A stretch of 64,000 nucleotides of DNA from JAIBJN01 sp963839745 (GTDB lineage: Bacteria > Actinomycetota > Thermoleophilia > Gaiellales > Gaiellaceae): the NCBI GenBank assembly GCA_963839745.1, contig CAWIWC010000005.1, positions 558,001 to 622,000 of the forward strand, written 5' to 3'. Position 1 is the stretch's first letter. Each line of letters opens with the position of its first letter. The notes under the pieces were generated by a model that saw only the letters and a program-made list of their open reading frames with translations, was not told where the DNA came from and did no database searches. Both the position numbers and the translations under genes were made by a program. This document shows, in pieces, positions 32,923 to 42,242 of the stretch.

Positions 32923-34359
32923 TTACGGGCGCGTGCGGCAGGTGAGCCCGGCGCAGGCCCGTAGGTGCGCGAGCCGCTCGGCCAGGTCGGCCTCGATAGC
33001 CGCGTACGCCGGGTCGGCGTGCCGGCTCGTGAGCTGGTACGGGTCGCGCGCGAAGTCGTAGAGCTCCTGCTCGCCGTTCCCGTACTCGGCGTAGAAGTAG
33101 TTCGGTGCCCGCAGCGCGGTGAACGTCCCCTGCCCCGGCCCGCGCTCGACGAGGAGGTCGCGGCCGAGCGACATGCCCGGGCTCGCGATCACGGGGAGGA
33201 GCGAGCGGCCGTCCATGACACGGCCGGCGGTCGCGCCCGCCGCGTCCACGATCGTCGGCGCCAGGTCGATGTTGGCCACGCGCTGCGTCAGGCGCAGGCC
33301 GGCCGGGATGCCGGGGCCGCGCATGATCAGCGGCACGCGGATCGAGGGCTCGTACGGGAGCACCTTCCCCGACGGGACGCGGTGCTCGCCGTGGAAGAAC
33401 CCGTTGTCGGAGGTGAACACGATCAACGTCTCGTCGAGCTCGCCCGTGCTGCGGAGCGCCGCGACGATCCTCGCCACCGCCTCGTCGACTGCGAGGAGCG
33501 ACTCGAGCCGCTGCTGGTAGTTCTCGCGGATCTTGGCGATCCGGGCCGGGCCGAGGAGCGGGCGGTTGCGGATCCCGACGGGCTTGTCGGAGACGTTGCG
33601 CTCGTTGAAGCCGGGAGGCCTGGGCAGCGGCGCCGAGGCGAAGTCGTTGCGATGGCGCGGCGCCGGCACCGGAGTCGCCTGGCCGACGGGGTCGTCGGGC
33701 TCGCGCGGCCCGCCGCTGTGCGGGGCGAGGAACGCGACCGAGAGGAAGAACGGCTGGGCCTGCGGCGCGCGCCGGTTGATGATGTTGACCGCCTTCCGTG
33801 CGTAGAGGTCGGTCTGGTACACGCGCCCGTACGTGTTGAGCGTGCCGTTCTCGTTGAGCGTGTAGTCGTAGAAGCGATAAGTCGACGGGTCGACCGAGCC
33901 GCGCCACTCGTCGTAGCCGGGCGGGATCTCCCTCGGGTCGGTGCGGCCGTAGCCGTTCAGGTACTTGCCCAGGTGCGCCGTGTAGTAGCCGGCCTGCTGG
34001 AGCCAGACGGGGAGCGTGTTCGTGTGGTCGAGCTTCGCGTAGCCGCCGGTCGGCGGCGCGTTCCCGAGCACGCCGTGGTTGTGGGCGTACTGGCCCGTCA
34101 GGAAGGTCGCGCGCGAGGGGCAGCAGAGCGCGAAGGTGACGAAGCTCTGGGAGAACGTTGCGCCGCGGTCGCGCAGGAGCCGCCGCACGTTCGTCATGAC
34201 CCGCATGGACTCGACCGTCTGGTCGTCGGTCATGATCACGAGGACGTTCGGGCTCGCCTGCGCCGTCGCCGGCTGCGCGATGTCGCCTCCGGCCGCCACG
34301 GTCGCTCCGGGGAGGAGGACGGCGACAGCTGCGACAAACGCTAGTACCCCCTGTCGCAT
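32923..34359 (-). CDS. Secreted sulfatase
   Basis: A 478-residue exported enzyme that cleaves sulfate esters, perhaps of an amino sugar. Seen: a signal peptide (MRQGVLAFVAAVAVLLPGAT), the first metal site SPNVLVIMTDDQTVESM, the formylglycine motif CCPSRATFLTGQYAHNHGV (the second Cys is the CxPSR residue to be oxidised by a sulfatase-modifying enzyme, not encoded here), KYLNGYG, and FTSDNGFFHGEHR with the last metal ligands. A typical family-1 sulfatase of normal length. It starts 33 bases after the decarboxylase stop, on the same strand. Confidence 0.9.
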   Translation of the reverse strand: MRQGVLAFVAAVAVLLPGATVAAGGDIAQPATAQASPNVLVIMTDDQTVESMRVMTNVRRLLRDRGATFSQSFVTFALCCPSRATFLTGQYAHNHGVLGNAPPTGGYAKLDHTNTLPVWLQQAGYYTAHLGKYLNGYGRTDPREIPPGYDEWRGSVDPSTYRFYDYTLNENGTLNTYGRVYQTDLYARKAVNIINRRAPQAQPFFLSVAFLAPHSGGPREPDDPVGQATPVPAPRHRNDFASAPLPRPPGFNERNVSDKPVGIRNRPLLGPARIAKIRENYQQRLESLLAVDEAVARIVAALRSTGELDETLIVFTSDNGFFHGEHRVPSGKVLPYEPSIRVPLIMRGPGIPAGLRLTQRVANIDLAPTIVDAAGATAGRVMDGRSLLPVIASPGMSLGRDLLVERGPGQGTFTALRAPNYFYAEYGNGEQELYDFARDPYQLTSRHADPAYAAIEADLAERLAHLRACAGLTCRTRP

Positions 34360-34392
34360 GCGGGCAGTCTCCGCCCGCGGCGTTAGGGATTC

Positions 34393-35898
34393 CTAAGCGG
34401 CCGGTAAAGGATTCTGATCGGCGTGCACCTCGGCGCCGACCCGCTTCACGATCTCGGGCAGCGCCGCCATGTCCGCCACCGTCGTCCTGAAGTTCACGAC
34501 GCAGGCCCGCAGGAGGTACGTCTCGCCGACGACCGCGTTCGACACGAACGTCTCGCCGCCCCGCTCGAGCCGGTCGCGGAGCTCCTGGTTGAGGACATTG
34601 AGGTACTCCTCCGTCTCGGGCGTTCCCGGCTCGACGTCCGGCGGGACGTACCGGAAGGTCGTGATGCTGAGGCTCGTCGTCCACGCCTCCAGCTCCGGGT
34701 CCTCGGAAGCCAGGCGGTGGAGCTCGCGCGCGAGGGCGATGTCGTCGGAGATCATCCTGACGTAGCCCTCGCGGCCGATCTGTCGCAGCCCGAGCCAGAC
34801 CTTGAGCGCCCTGAAACCGCGCGAGTTCTGCGGGCCGTAGTCGACGTAGCTGATCGGTGCGTCGGCGCCCTCGTCGAAGGCGTAGTACGGAGGCCGGTAG
34901 GTGAACGCCTCGAGGAGCGCCCGGGGATCACGGACGAGCGCGCACCCGGCCTCGAGCGGCGCGTAGAGCCACTTGTGCGGGTCGATCGCCACCGAGTCCG
35001 CTTCGGCGAGCCCCTTGAGGTCGGCCGGCGCGTCGGGGAGCACTGCCGCCGGCGCGCCGTAGGCGCCGTCGACGTGGAACCAGATGCCCTCGTCGCGGCA
35101 AAGCGCGGCGATCTCGCGCAGCGGGTCGATCGCTCCAGTGCTCACCGACCCGGCCGTGCCGACGACGAGCAGCGGGGTGGCGCCGGCGGCCCGGTCGCCG
35201 GCGATCGCCTTCTGGAGGGCAGGGACGAGCATGCGGCGGTCGCCGTCGACCTCGATCCAGCGAATCGCGTCCGTTCCCAGCCCGAAGAGATCGGCGGCCT
35301 TCTCGATCCACGTGTGGGTCTCCGCCGAGACATAGACGCGGAGCGGCCCGTCCTCGTCGCAGGCGGCCATGCCCTCCGTACGGACGGCGAACGGGGCGCG
35401 GGCCCGGCGCGCGGCGAGGAAGCCGACGAAGTTGGCCATGTTGCCGCCGCTGACGAGCAGGCCGCCGCAGTCGGCCGGGTAGCCGAGCAGCTCGGCGATC
35501 CAGCTCACGGTCTGGGCCTCGATCTCGGTCGCGACGGGCGAGAGCGCCCAGACGCCGACGTTGGGATTCACTGCGGCGGCGAGGAGGTCGCCGAGCGCGC
35601 CGATGGGCGAGGCCGAAGCCGTGATGTAGGCCAGGAAGCGCGGATGCCCGTTGAAGGTCGAGTGCTCGAAGAGCAGGCGGGCGGTCTCGGCGAGAAGCTC
35701 GTCCGCGGGCATTCCCTGCGCGGGCAGGCCGCCGCCTCCGAGCGCCGCGCGGACCTCGTCGGCCGTCTCGCCCGGCGCGACTCGGCGCTCGGGGAGCGTG
35801 CGCAGGAAGTCCGCGATGTCGTCGACGAGGCCGTGCCCGAGGCGGCGGAACTCCTCAGCGTCCAGCTCGATAGGTGCGTGGCGGTCGGTGCCGTCCAC
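34393..35898 (-). CDS. PLP-dependent aromatic L-amino-acid decarboxylase family enzyme
   Basis: A 501-residue group II decarboxylase (DOPA/tryptophan/glutamate type), cytosolic. Seen: NGHPRFLAYITASASPIGAL near residue 80, the family's substrate loop, VSAETHTWIEKAADLFGLGT, GIWFHVDGAYGAPAAV with the PLP Asp, and SVAIDPHKWLYAPLEAGCAL with the PLP lysine near 303. Substrate specificity cannot be told. GTG 35898 lies five bases after the formate dehydrogenase stop. With kynureninase in the same operon, a role in aromatic amino acid turnover is plausible. Confidence 0.87.
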   Translation of the reverse strand: MDGTDRHAPIELDAEEFRRLGHGLVDDIADFLRTLPERRVAPGETADEVRAALGGGGLPAQGMPADELLAETARLLFEHSTFNGHPRFLAYITASASPIGALGDLLAAAVNPNVGVWALSPVATEIEAQTVSWIAELLGYPADCGGLLVSGGNMANFVGFLAARRARAPFAVRTEGMAACDEDGPLRVYVSAETHTWIEKAADLFGLGTDAIRWIEVDGDRRMLVPALQKAIAGDRAAGATPLLVVGTAGSVSTGAIDPLREIAALCRDEGIWFHVDGAYGAPAAVLPDAPADLKGLAEADSVAIDPHKWLYAPLEAGCALVRDPRALLEAFTYRPPYYAFDEGADAPISYVDYGPQNSRGFRALKVWLGLRQIGREGYVRMISDDIALARELHRLASEDPELEAWTTSLSITTFRYVPPDVEPGTPETEEYLNVLNQELRDRLERGGETFVSNAVVGETYLLRACVVNFRTTVADMAALPEIVKRVGAEVHADQNPLPAA

Positions 35899-35903
35899 GA
35901 CGC

Positions 35904-38630
35904 TCAGCGTGCGGCGGGCCTGACGGCGCCGCCGATCCGCTCCACTCTCACGGCCGACGTCTTGTACTCGGGCGTGCCGATGAGCGGGTCGCCGACGTCG
36001 TGCGTGAGCCAGTTCACCTTCGCCTCGGCGAAGTGGAGGGCCATCCAGACGAGGCCGGGGTAGACGCGCTCGCCGAGCTTCGCCTTCGCCTCGAGCTCGC
36101 CGCGGCGCGAGACGAGCCTCACCCACTCCCCGTCCCCGATCCCGAGGGCGACGGCGTCCTCCGGGTGCATCTCGACGAACGGGTCCTCCTGCTTCTGGAC
36201 GACCCCGTCCTCGCGCATGGTCATCGTCGCCGAGTTGTAGTGGTAGAGCGTCCGCCCGGTGGAGAGGACGAACGGGTACTCGGAGTCGGGCTGCTCGATC
36301 GGCGGCTGGTACTCCACCGGGTAGAACTTTCCCTTGCCGTTCGGCCGCGAGGGGTGCGGCGCGTGCAGGTACGGGGAGCCCGGGTGGTCGCGGTCGGTGC
36401 ACGGCCACTGAAGCCCGACCTCCTCGATCCGGTCGTAGCGGATGCCCGACCAGAGCGGCGAGAGGTCGGCGAACTCGTCCCAGGCGTCCTCGGCCGACTC
36501 GTACGTGGGCCAGTTCGCCCCGAGCGCCTCCGCCATCTCGACGACGATGCGGAAGTCCTCGCGCGCGTTCCCGGGGCACGGGACGGCGCGGCGCACGCGG
36601 TTCACGCGGCGCTCGGTGTTCGTGAACGTGCCGTCCTTCTCGGCGAAGCTCGAGGCGGGGAAGATCACGTTTGCGTACTTGCGGTTGGAGTCGTTGAGGA
36701 AGAGGTCCTGCGCGACGACGAAGTCGAGCTTCTCCATCCCTTCCTCGACGTGGTGGGCATTCGGCTCTGTCTGCACCGGGTTCTCGCCGATCAGGTAGAG
36801 CGCCTTGATGCGCCCGTCGTGGAGGCCCGACATCATCTGGTCGAGCCGGAACCCCGGATTGCTCGGGACGTCGAGCCCCCACGCCTCCGAGAACTTCGCG
36901 CTGACCTCGGGGTCGTCGACCGCCTGGTAGCCGGGCAGGTAGGCCGGGTTGGCGCCCGCGTCGTTCAGTCCCTGGACGTTGTTCTGTCCGCGGAGCGCGT
37001 TCAGGCCGGTGGACTCGTAGCCCAGGTGGCCGGTCATGAGCACGAGGTTGGAGAGCGACCAGATGTTGTCGACGGCGCACGCGTGCTCGGTGATCCCGAG
37101 CGTGTAGAAGATCGCCGCGTGCCGCTCGCGCGCGTACTCGCGCGCGGTGGCGACAATGTCGGCCGCCGGGACGCCGGTGATCTTCTCGGCCTCCTCGGGC
37201 GTGTAGTCGGCGACGACCTCCGCGACGGCTTCGACGCCCTCGGTGTGCTCGGCGATGTAGGCGTCGTCCTGGAGCCCTTCCTTGAGGATCACGTGCAGCA
37301 TCGCGTTGATCAGCCAGACGTCGGAGCCGGGCCGGAGCTGCAGGTGGCGCTTGGCGAGCTTCGTGAGCCAGATCTTGCGCGGGTCGGCGACAACGAGCGT
37401 GGCGCCGTTGCGCGCCGCCTTCTTCATGCGCAGCGCGAGCACCGGGTGCGCCTCGGTCGTGTTCGATCCGATGACGAAGATGAAGCGGGCGTTCTCGATC
37501 TCCGGGATCGAGTTGGTGGTGGCGCCTCTGCCTAACGACCTGACCAGGCCGTAGAGGGTTGGAGCGTGTCAGGTGGCTTCGCAGGAGTGGACGTTGTTCG
37601 TCCCGATCGCCGTGCGCGCGAGCTTCTGGATGAGGTAGTTCTCCTCCATCGTCAGGCGGGCGGAGGAGAGGAAGCCGATGGAGTTCGGCCCGTGCTCGGC
37701 CTTCACGCGGAGGAGGCCGTCGGCGGCGACCTGGTAGGCGTGCTCCCACGTCGTCGGGTGCAGTTCGCCGTCCTCGCCGCGGACGAGCGGCTCGGTCAGC
37801 CGGTCCGGGTGGTGCACGAAATTGAAGGCAAACCGGCCCTTGACGCAGAGGTTGCCCTCGTTCGAGACGTAGTGCGGCTCGGAGGTGACCTTCACGATCC
37901 GCTTCGTCTCGGGGTCGACGTTCAGGTCGATCTGGCAGCCGACGCCGCAGAACGTGCAGGTCGACTTCACCTTCTCGAGCGTGCGCTCCGGCCGGTCGGT
38001 GGCCTCCTCGAACTTCTCGTAGATCGCCCCGGTGGGACAGACGGAGAGGCAGCCGCCGCACAGCTCGCACTCGGTGTCCAGCCACGAGTAGCCGTGGGTC
38101 GGGACGATGCGCGCGCTCGGCCCGCGCCCTTCCAGGGAGAGCGCCGAGCACTGCATGACCTCCTGCGTGTAGCGGACGCAGCGGTTGCAGAGGATGCACG
38201 CGTCGGGGTCGTAGCCCATCAGCTTGTTGCGGTCGGCGTAGGGCTCCCGCTTCGCGTCGGGGAGGATGAACGGCGCCTCCGCGTCGAGCTCGCCCGCCAG
38301 GTCGACCAGCTCGTTGGGCCGGCCGCCGGGATCCGGGTTCAGGTGCTCGGCGAGCAGCATCTCGGTCAGCGTCTTGCGGAACTGCGGGACAGACGAGTTC
38401 GTCGAGACCGCCATGCCCTCGGTGACGCCCGTGGCGCAGGCGGGCAGCGGTCGCGGCGAGCCCTCGACGTCGACGACGCACATCCGGCAGCCGCCGTAGG
38501 GCTCGAGCTTGTCGTCGTGGCAGAGCGTCGGGATGAAGACGCCGTGGCGCGCGGCAGCGTGAACCAGCAGCTCGCCCTCGGGCGCGCTCGCTGGCTTCCC
38601 GTCGAGCGTGAACTGGACGACCGGCGCCAT
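35904..38630 (-). CDS. fdhA: Selenocysteine formate dehydrogenase, catalytic subunit
   Basis: A 908-residue molybdenum/tungsten enzyme oxidising formate to CO2. Order: a 2Fe-2S domain (CHDDKLEPYGGCRMCVVD), NuoG-like cluster segments (CILCNRCVRYTQEV, CELCGGCLSVCPTGAI near 195), the 4Fe-4S motif CTFCGVGCQI with GNLCVKG, then the pterin domain. At codon 354 (37569-37571) an in-frame TGA falls in CEAT-TGA-HAPTLYG, exactly where FDH catalytic subunits carry Sec or Cys before His-x-Pro. Beyond it the same frame runs 554 codons without a stop. This is recoding rather than a frame break. Partner of the NuoE-NuoF fusion. Confidence 0.93.
37531..37555 (-). promoter_or_regulatory. Bacterial SECIS-like stem-loop in fdhA
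   Basis: Starting fourteen bases after the TGA, the mRNA folds into a ten-pair stem (with two G-U pairs) with one bulged U and the four-base loop GGUC (37545-37542). A GGUC apical loop is the feature SelB recognises in E. coli fdhF. The loop lies 24-27 bases past the TGA here, slightly farther than in E. coli (about 19-22). Confidence 0.7.
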
Positions 38631-38655
38631 GGAGCGAATCGTAACGCCCGCGCTC

Positions 38656-39888
38656 TCAGGTCACCCGCGTGAAGGCGGGGTCGACGTCGAGGTACGCCTC
38701 CCGCTCGATCACGCGCCGGAGGCGCTCGATCGCCTCGCGGACGTCGGCGAAGCGGGTGTACAGCGGCGGAAAGCCGAAGCGGACGCTGTCGGGGCCGCGG
38801 TAGTCGGGGATCACGTCCGCCCGCTCGATGAGCGCGCGGCAGATGCGCCAGGCCTCCGGGTGGCGGAAGGAGAGGTGGGCGCCGCGCCTGGCGGGGTCGC
38901 GCGGCGTCCCGAGCTCGACGCCGAGCGGCACCAGGAGCTCGTCGTGGAGCTCGACGGCGTACTCGGTGAGGGCACGGCCCTTGGCGGCGACCGCCTCGAC
39001 GCCGGCCTCGGCGAGGATCTCCAGCCCTGAGCGGATCGCGACGAGCCCCAGGACCTGCGGGGTGCCCGCGAGGAAGCGCGCCACGCCGTCGGCCGGCTCG
39101 TAGGGGTGGCCCATGGCGAACTGGTCGCGCTGGCCGAACCAGCCCTGGATGGGCGTGCGGAGCTCCTCCTGGAGCGGAGACCGGACGTAGAGGAACGCGG
39201 GCGCGCCCGGCCCGGCGTTCAGGTACTTGTAGGTGCAGCCGACGGCGAGGTCGACGCCGTGCTCCTCGAGCCCGACCTCCACGGCGCCGACGGAGTGGCT
39301 GAGATCCCAGACCACGAGCGCGCCCGCGGCGTGCGCCGCCTCGGTGATGCCCTCCAGGTCGGCCAGGGCGCCGGGGCGGTAGGCGACGTGCGAGAGGGCG
39401 ACGAGGCCCACGTCCCCGGCGGCGCACGCTGCCTCGACGTCGGCGACGGTCGGCCCCTCGATCGGGTCCGGCTCGATGAAGCGGAGGTCGTCCGCGACTC
39501 CCTCGAGCACGTACCGGTCGGTGGGGAAGTTGTCCAGGTCGGTGACGACCACGCGCTTGTCCGGACGCGCGGCGAGCACCGCGGAGGCCAGCTTGTAGAG
39601 GTTCACGGTCACCGAGTCGGTGACGACCACCTCGCCCGGCCGCGCTCCCAGTGCGTGCTCGGCGAGCTCGTCCCCGACCTCCGTCGGGAGCTCGATCCAC
39701 TCGTGCCAGCCGCGCACGAGGCCGGTTCCCCACCGCTCGACGACCTCGGCGAGCACCGCCTGCGTCCGTTTCGGGAGCCGGCCGAGGGAGTTGCCGTCCA
39801 CGTAGAGCGGCCCGCCCTCCTCGTGGACGAACTCGTCGCGGAAGCGTGCGAGCGGGTCGTTGCGGTCGAGCGTGCCGGCGTCGCTCAC
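38656..39888 (-). CDS. kynU: Kynureninase
   Basis: A 410-residue PLP enzyme that cleaves kynurenine to anthranilate and alanine in tryptophan breakdown. Seen: LYVDGNSLGRLPKRTQAVLA near residue 27, EVVVTDSVTVNLYKLASAVL, VALSHVAYRPGALADLEGIT, VVWDLSHSVGAVEVGLEEHG with the PLP Asp, and GCTYKYLNAGPGAPAFLYVR with the PLP lysine near 228. GTG 39888 overlaps the stop of the NuoE-NuoF fusion (GTGA), and fdhA follows 25 bases on. The preceding tryptophan steps release formate from N-formylkynurenine, which may explain its place in a formate dehydrogenase operon. Confidence 0.92.
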   Translation of the reverse strand: MSDAGTLDRNDPLARFRDEFVHEEGGPLYVDGNSLGRLPKRTQAVLAEVVERWGTGLVRGWHEWIELPTEVGDELAEHALGARPGEVVVTDSVTVNLYKLASAVLAARPDKRVVVTDLDNFPTDRYVLEGVADDLRFIEPDPIEGPTVADVEAACAAGDVGLVALSHVAYRPGALADLEGITEAAHAAGALVVWDLSHSVGAVEVGLEEHGVDLAVGCTYKYLNAGPGAPAFLYVRSPLQEELRTPIQGWFGQRDQFAMGHPYEPADGVARFLAGTPQVLGLVAIRSGLEILAEAGVEAVAAKGRALTEYAVELHDELLVPLGVELGTPRDPARRGAHLSFRHPEAWRICRALIERADVIPDYRGPDSVRFGFPPLYTRFADVREAIERLRRVIEREAYLDVDPAFTRVT

Positions 39889-41450
39889 GCGGTCGGCGTC
39901 GGCTCGCCGAGCGGGGCGAAGAGCTCCGGCCAGTAGCGGAAGGCCGCGCGCATGGGGAAGGGCGCACCCTGTCCGAGCCCGCAGATCGACGTCGCCGCCA
40001 TCGCGTCGAGCCACTCCTCGATCTGCTCGCGCGACATGGCGACGCGGCCGTGCTCGAGCTCCTCGAGCAGGTGGTGCATGCCGCGGTTCCCGATCCGGCA
40101 CGGCGTGCACTTCTGGCAGGACTCCTCGGCGAAGAAGCGCATCGTCTCGGCCAGGAGCCGGAGCGGCGAGTAGCTCTTTGGGAACACCTGGACTGCGGCC
40201 GAGCCCGCGCCGACGCCCCACTCGCGGAGCGCGTCGCGCGTGAGGGGGACGTCGAGCGCCTCCGGCGGGAGGATCCCGCTCGCGGCGCCGCCCGGAACGA
40301 TCGCCCCGATCTCCTCGGTCGCGCCGCCGGCGTGCTCGTCGATCAGCTCGCGCAGCGTGACGTCGACGGGCGCCTCGTAGCAGCCGGGCGCGGCCACGGC
40401 GCCCGAGACCGACCAGAGGCGCACCTTCGGCCAGGCCTCGCCGCCCAGCCGCAGGATCGCCGGGATATGCGCCAGTGTCTCGACGTTGTTGATGAGCGTC
40501 GGGCGGCCGAGGTAGCCGACCTCGCTCGGGAACGGAGGCTTCAGCCGCGGCATCCCGCGCCGGCCCTCCATCGACTCGAGCATCGCCGTCTCCTCGCCGC
40601 AGATGTAGGCGCCCGCGCCCACGACCAGCTCGATGGACAGGCCGTCGAGGATCCCGGCGCTGCGCAGCTCGTCGATCGCGCCGAGCAGGCGGGCGCGTGC
40701 GGTCGCGTACTCCTCGCGCAGGTAGATGAACCCCTCGGTCGCCTCGGCGAAGCGCATGGCGACGAGCATCCCTTCGAGCATCAGATGCGGCCTGAGCTCC
40801 ATGACGTAGCGGTCCTTGATCGTCCCCGGCTCGCCCTCGTCCGCGTTGACGACGACGTAGCGCGGGCCGGCCTCGCGCGCGACCGCCTCCCATTTGATCC
40901 CGGTCGGGAACCCGGCGCCGCCCAGGCCGGCCAGGCCGCTCGCCTTCAGCTCGTCGACGATCCTGTCGTTCGCCGGAAGGTTGCGGAGCACCTCGAGCCC
41001 GCCGCGGGCTTCGTAGTCGGCAAGGGTCTCGTCGGGCTGGGCGAGCCCGGTCGAGGGGCCGTCGTTGGTGCGGTAGACGACCTCCGGCTCGACGGTGTCT
41101 CCGCGCAGGAGCACCGGCCCGATGTCGCAGTGCCCGAGGCATTCGACGCCGAGCACCGGGACTCCGCTCGCGGTCTCCTGCTCGCGCGCGAGGAGGTCCT
41201 TCGCGCCCAGGCAGTCGCAGACGGGGCCGATGCAGACGCGCACGGCGCTCATTGGCACGCGCAGGAACGAATAGAAGGAAACGACCTCGTGCACCTCGCC
41301 GCGGCGGATGTTCATGTGGTCGGCGACGGCGTCCGAAAGCTCGGCCGTCACCGGGCCCACCTCGCGGCGGACGCGGCCGAGGTTGTCCAGCAGCTTCGTC
41401 CGCTCCTTGGGCAGCTCGGGGAGGAGCTCGGTGAGCTTGAGGACGTCTAT
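39885..41450 (-). CDS. fdhB: NAD-dependent formate dehydrogenase diaphorase subunit, NuoE-NuoF fusion
   Basis: About 521 residues joining a thioredoxin-like 2Fe-2S domain (NuoE: CIGPVCDCLGAKDLL, GVECLGHCDIGPVLL) to a NuoF-type domain: FMN/NADH loop GLGGAGFPTGIKWEAV, NADEGEPGTIKDRYVME, GAGAYICGEETAMLESMEG, and the 4Fe-4S motif SCQKCTPCRIG with SICGLGQGAPFP. It passes electrons from the catalytic subunit to NAD+. No ATG, GTG or TTG lies at the expected N-terminus; the first residues seem to be IDVLKLTELLPELP, so ATA 41450 or a small sequence error must be considered. It is the first gene of the operon. Confidence 0.9.
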   Translation of the reverse strand: MDVLKLTELLPELPKERTKLLDNLGRVRREVGPVTAELSDAVADHMNIRRGEVHEVVSFYSFLRVPMSAVRVCIGPVCDCLGAKDLLAREQETASGVPVLGVECLGHCDIGPVLLRGDTVEPEVVYRTNDGPSTGLAQPDETLADYEARGGLEVLRNLPANDRIVDELKASGLAGLGGAGFPTGIKWEAVAREAGPRYVVVNADEGEPGTIKDRYVMELRPHLMLEGMLVAMRFAEATEGFIYLREEYATARARLLGAIDELRSAGILDGLSIELVVGAGAYICGEETAMLESMEGRRGMPRLKPPFPSEVGYLGRPTLINNVETLAHIPAILRLGGEAWPKVRLWSVSGAVAAPGCYEAPVDVTLRELIDEHAGGATEEIGAIVPGGAASGILPPEALDVPLTRDALREWGVGAGSAAVQVFPKSYSPLRLLAETMRFFAEESCQKCTPCRIGNRGMHHLLEELEHGRVAMSREQIEEWLDAMAATSICGLGQGAPFPMRAAFRYWPELFAPLGEPTPTA

Positions 41451-41462
41451 GGTTCGATCATA

Positions 41463-42242
41463 GTGAACGCCCTGCCGCCGTACTCCGCGGCCCGCACTGA
41501 CGTCCTGCGGCTCCCCGGCGGTTGGACGGAGCGGGACGAGGTGGCCGTCGAGGAGCCTCTCGAGATCCGCGTCAACGGTGAGGCGGTCGCGGTGACCATG
41601 CGGACTCCTGGGCACGACGAGGAGCTCGCGCTCGGGTTCCTCCTCTCCGAGGGCCTCAGCCCCGTGGAGGCGTCGCTCCCGGCGGACCTGGCCGCAAACA
41701 CCGTCGAGGCGACCGCCGAGGACTTCGACGCCGAGGCGCTGCGGCGGAACTTCTACACGTCTTCCTCCTGCGGGGTCTGCGGCAAGGGCGCGCTCGAGGC
41801 GGTCGCGGTCGAGGCGCCGCGCGTCGAGAGCGAGCTCCACGTCCCGATCGACGTCGTCTCCGCGCTCCCGGACCGTCTGCGCGCCTCCCAGCCGACATTC
41901 GCCGCGACCGGCGGCCTGCACGCCACGGGCCTCTTCACGGCCGCCGGCGACCTTCTGCACGCGCGCGAGGACGTGGGCAGGCACAACGCCTTCGACAAGG
42001 TCGTCGGCCGGGCTTTCCTCGACGGGCTTCTTCCACTGGCGGACAAGGTCGTCTGCGTCAGTGGCCGTCTCTCGTTCGAGCTCGTCCAGAAGGCGGCGGT
42101 CGCCGGCTGTCCGATCGTCGTCGCCGTCGGGGCGCCCTCGTCGCTCGCGGTCGAGCTCGGCCGCGATCGCGGGGTGACGCTCTGCGGCTTCGTGCGCGAC
42201 GGGCGCGTGAACGTGTACTCCGAGCCCTGGCGGATCGCGTGA
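41463..42242 (+). CDS. fdhD: Formate dehydrogenase accessory sulfurtransferase
   Basis: A 259-residue FdhD, which moves sulfur from a cysteine desulfurase to the molybdenum cofactor and is needed for active formate dehydrogenase. Seen: VAVEEPLEIRVNGEAVAVTM and RTPGHDEELALGFLLSEGL near residue 45, the reactive pair SSSCGVCGKGALEAV near 100, LLHAREDVGRHNAFDKVVG and VSGRLSFELVQKAAVAGCPI. It is divergent from the fdh operon, with the two starts only about a dozen bases apart, and coupled by GTGA to the methyltransferase gene that follows. Confidence 0.93.
   Translation: MNALPPYSAARTDVLRLPGGWTERDEVAVEEPLEIRVNGEAVAVTMRTPGHDEELALGFLLSEGLSPVEASLPADLAANTVEATAEDFDAEALRRNFYTSSSCGVCGKGALEAVAVEAPRVESELHVPIDVVSALPDRLRASQPTFAATGGLHATGLFTAAGDLLHAREDVGRHNAFDKVVGRAFLDGLLPLADKVVCVSGRLSFELVQKAAVAGCPIVVAVGAPSSLAVELGRDRGVTLCGFVRDGRVNVYSEPWRIA

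Noticed and set aside
37443..37568. Reading the formate dehydrogenase as two genes or a pseudogene
   Set aside because: There is no frame change, only a TGA at the known Sec position followed by a SECIS-like loop.
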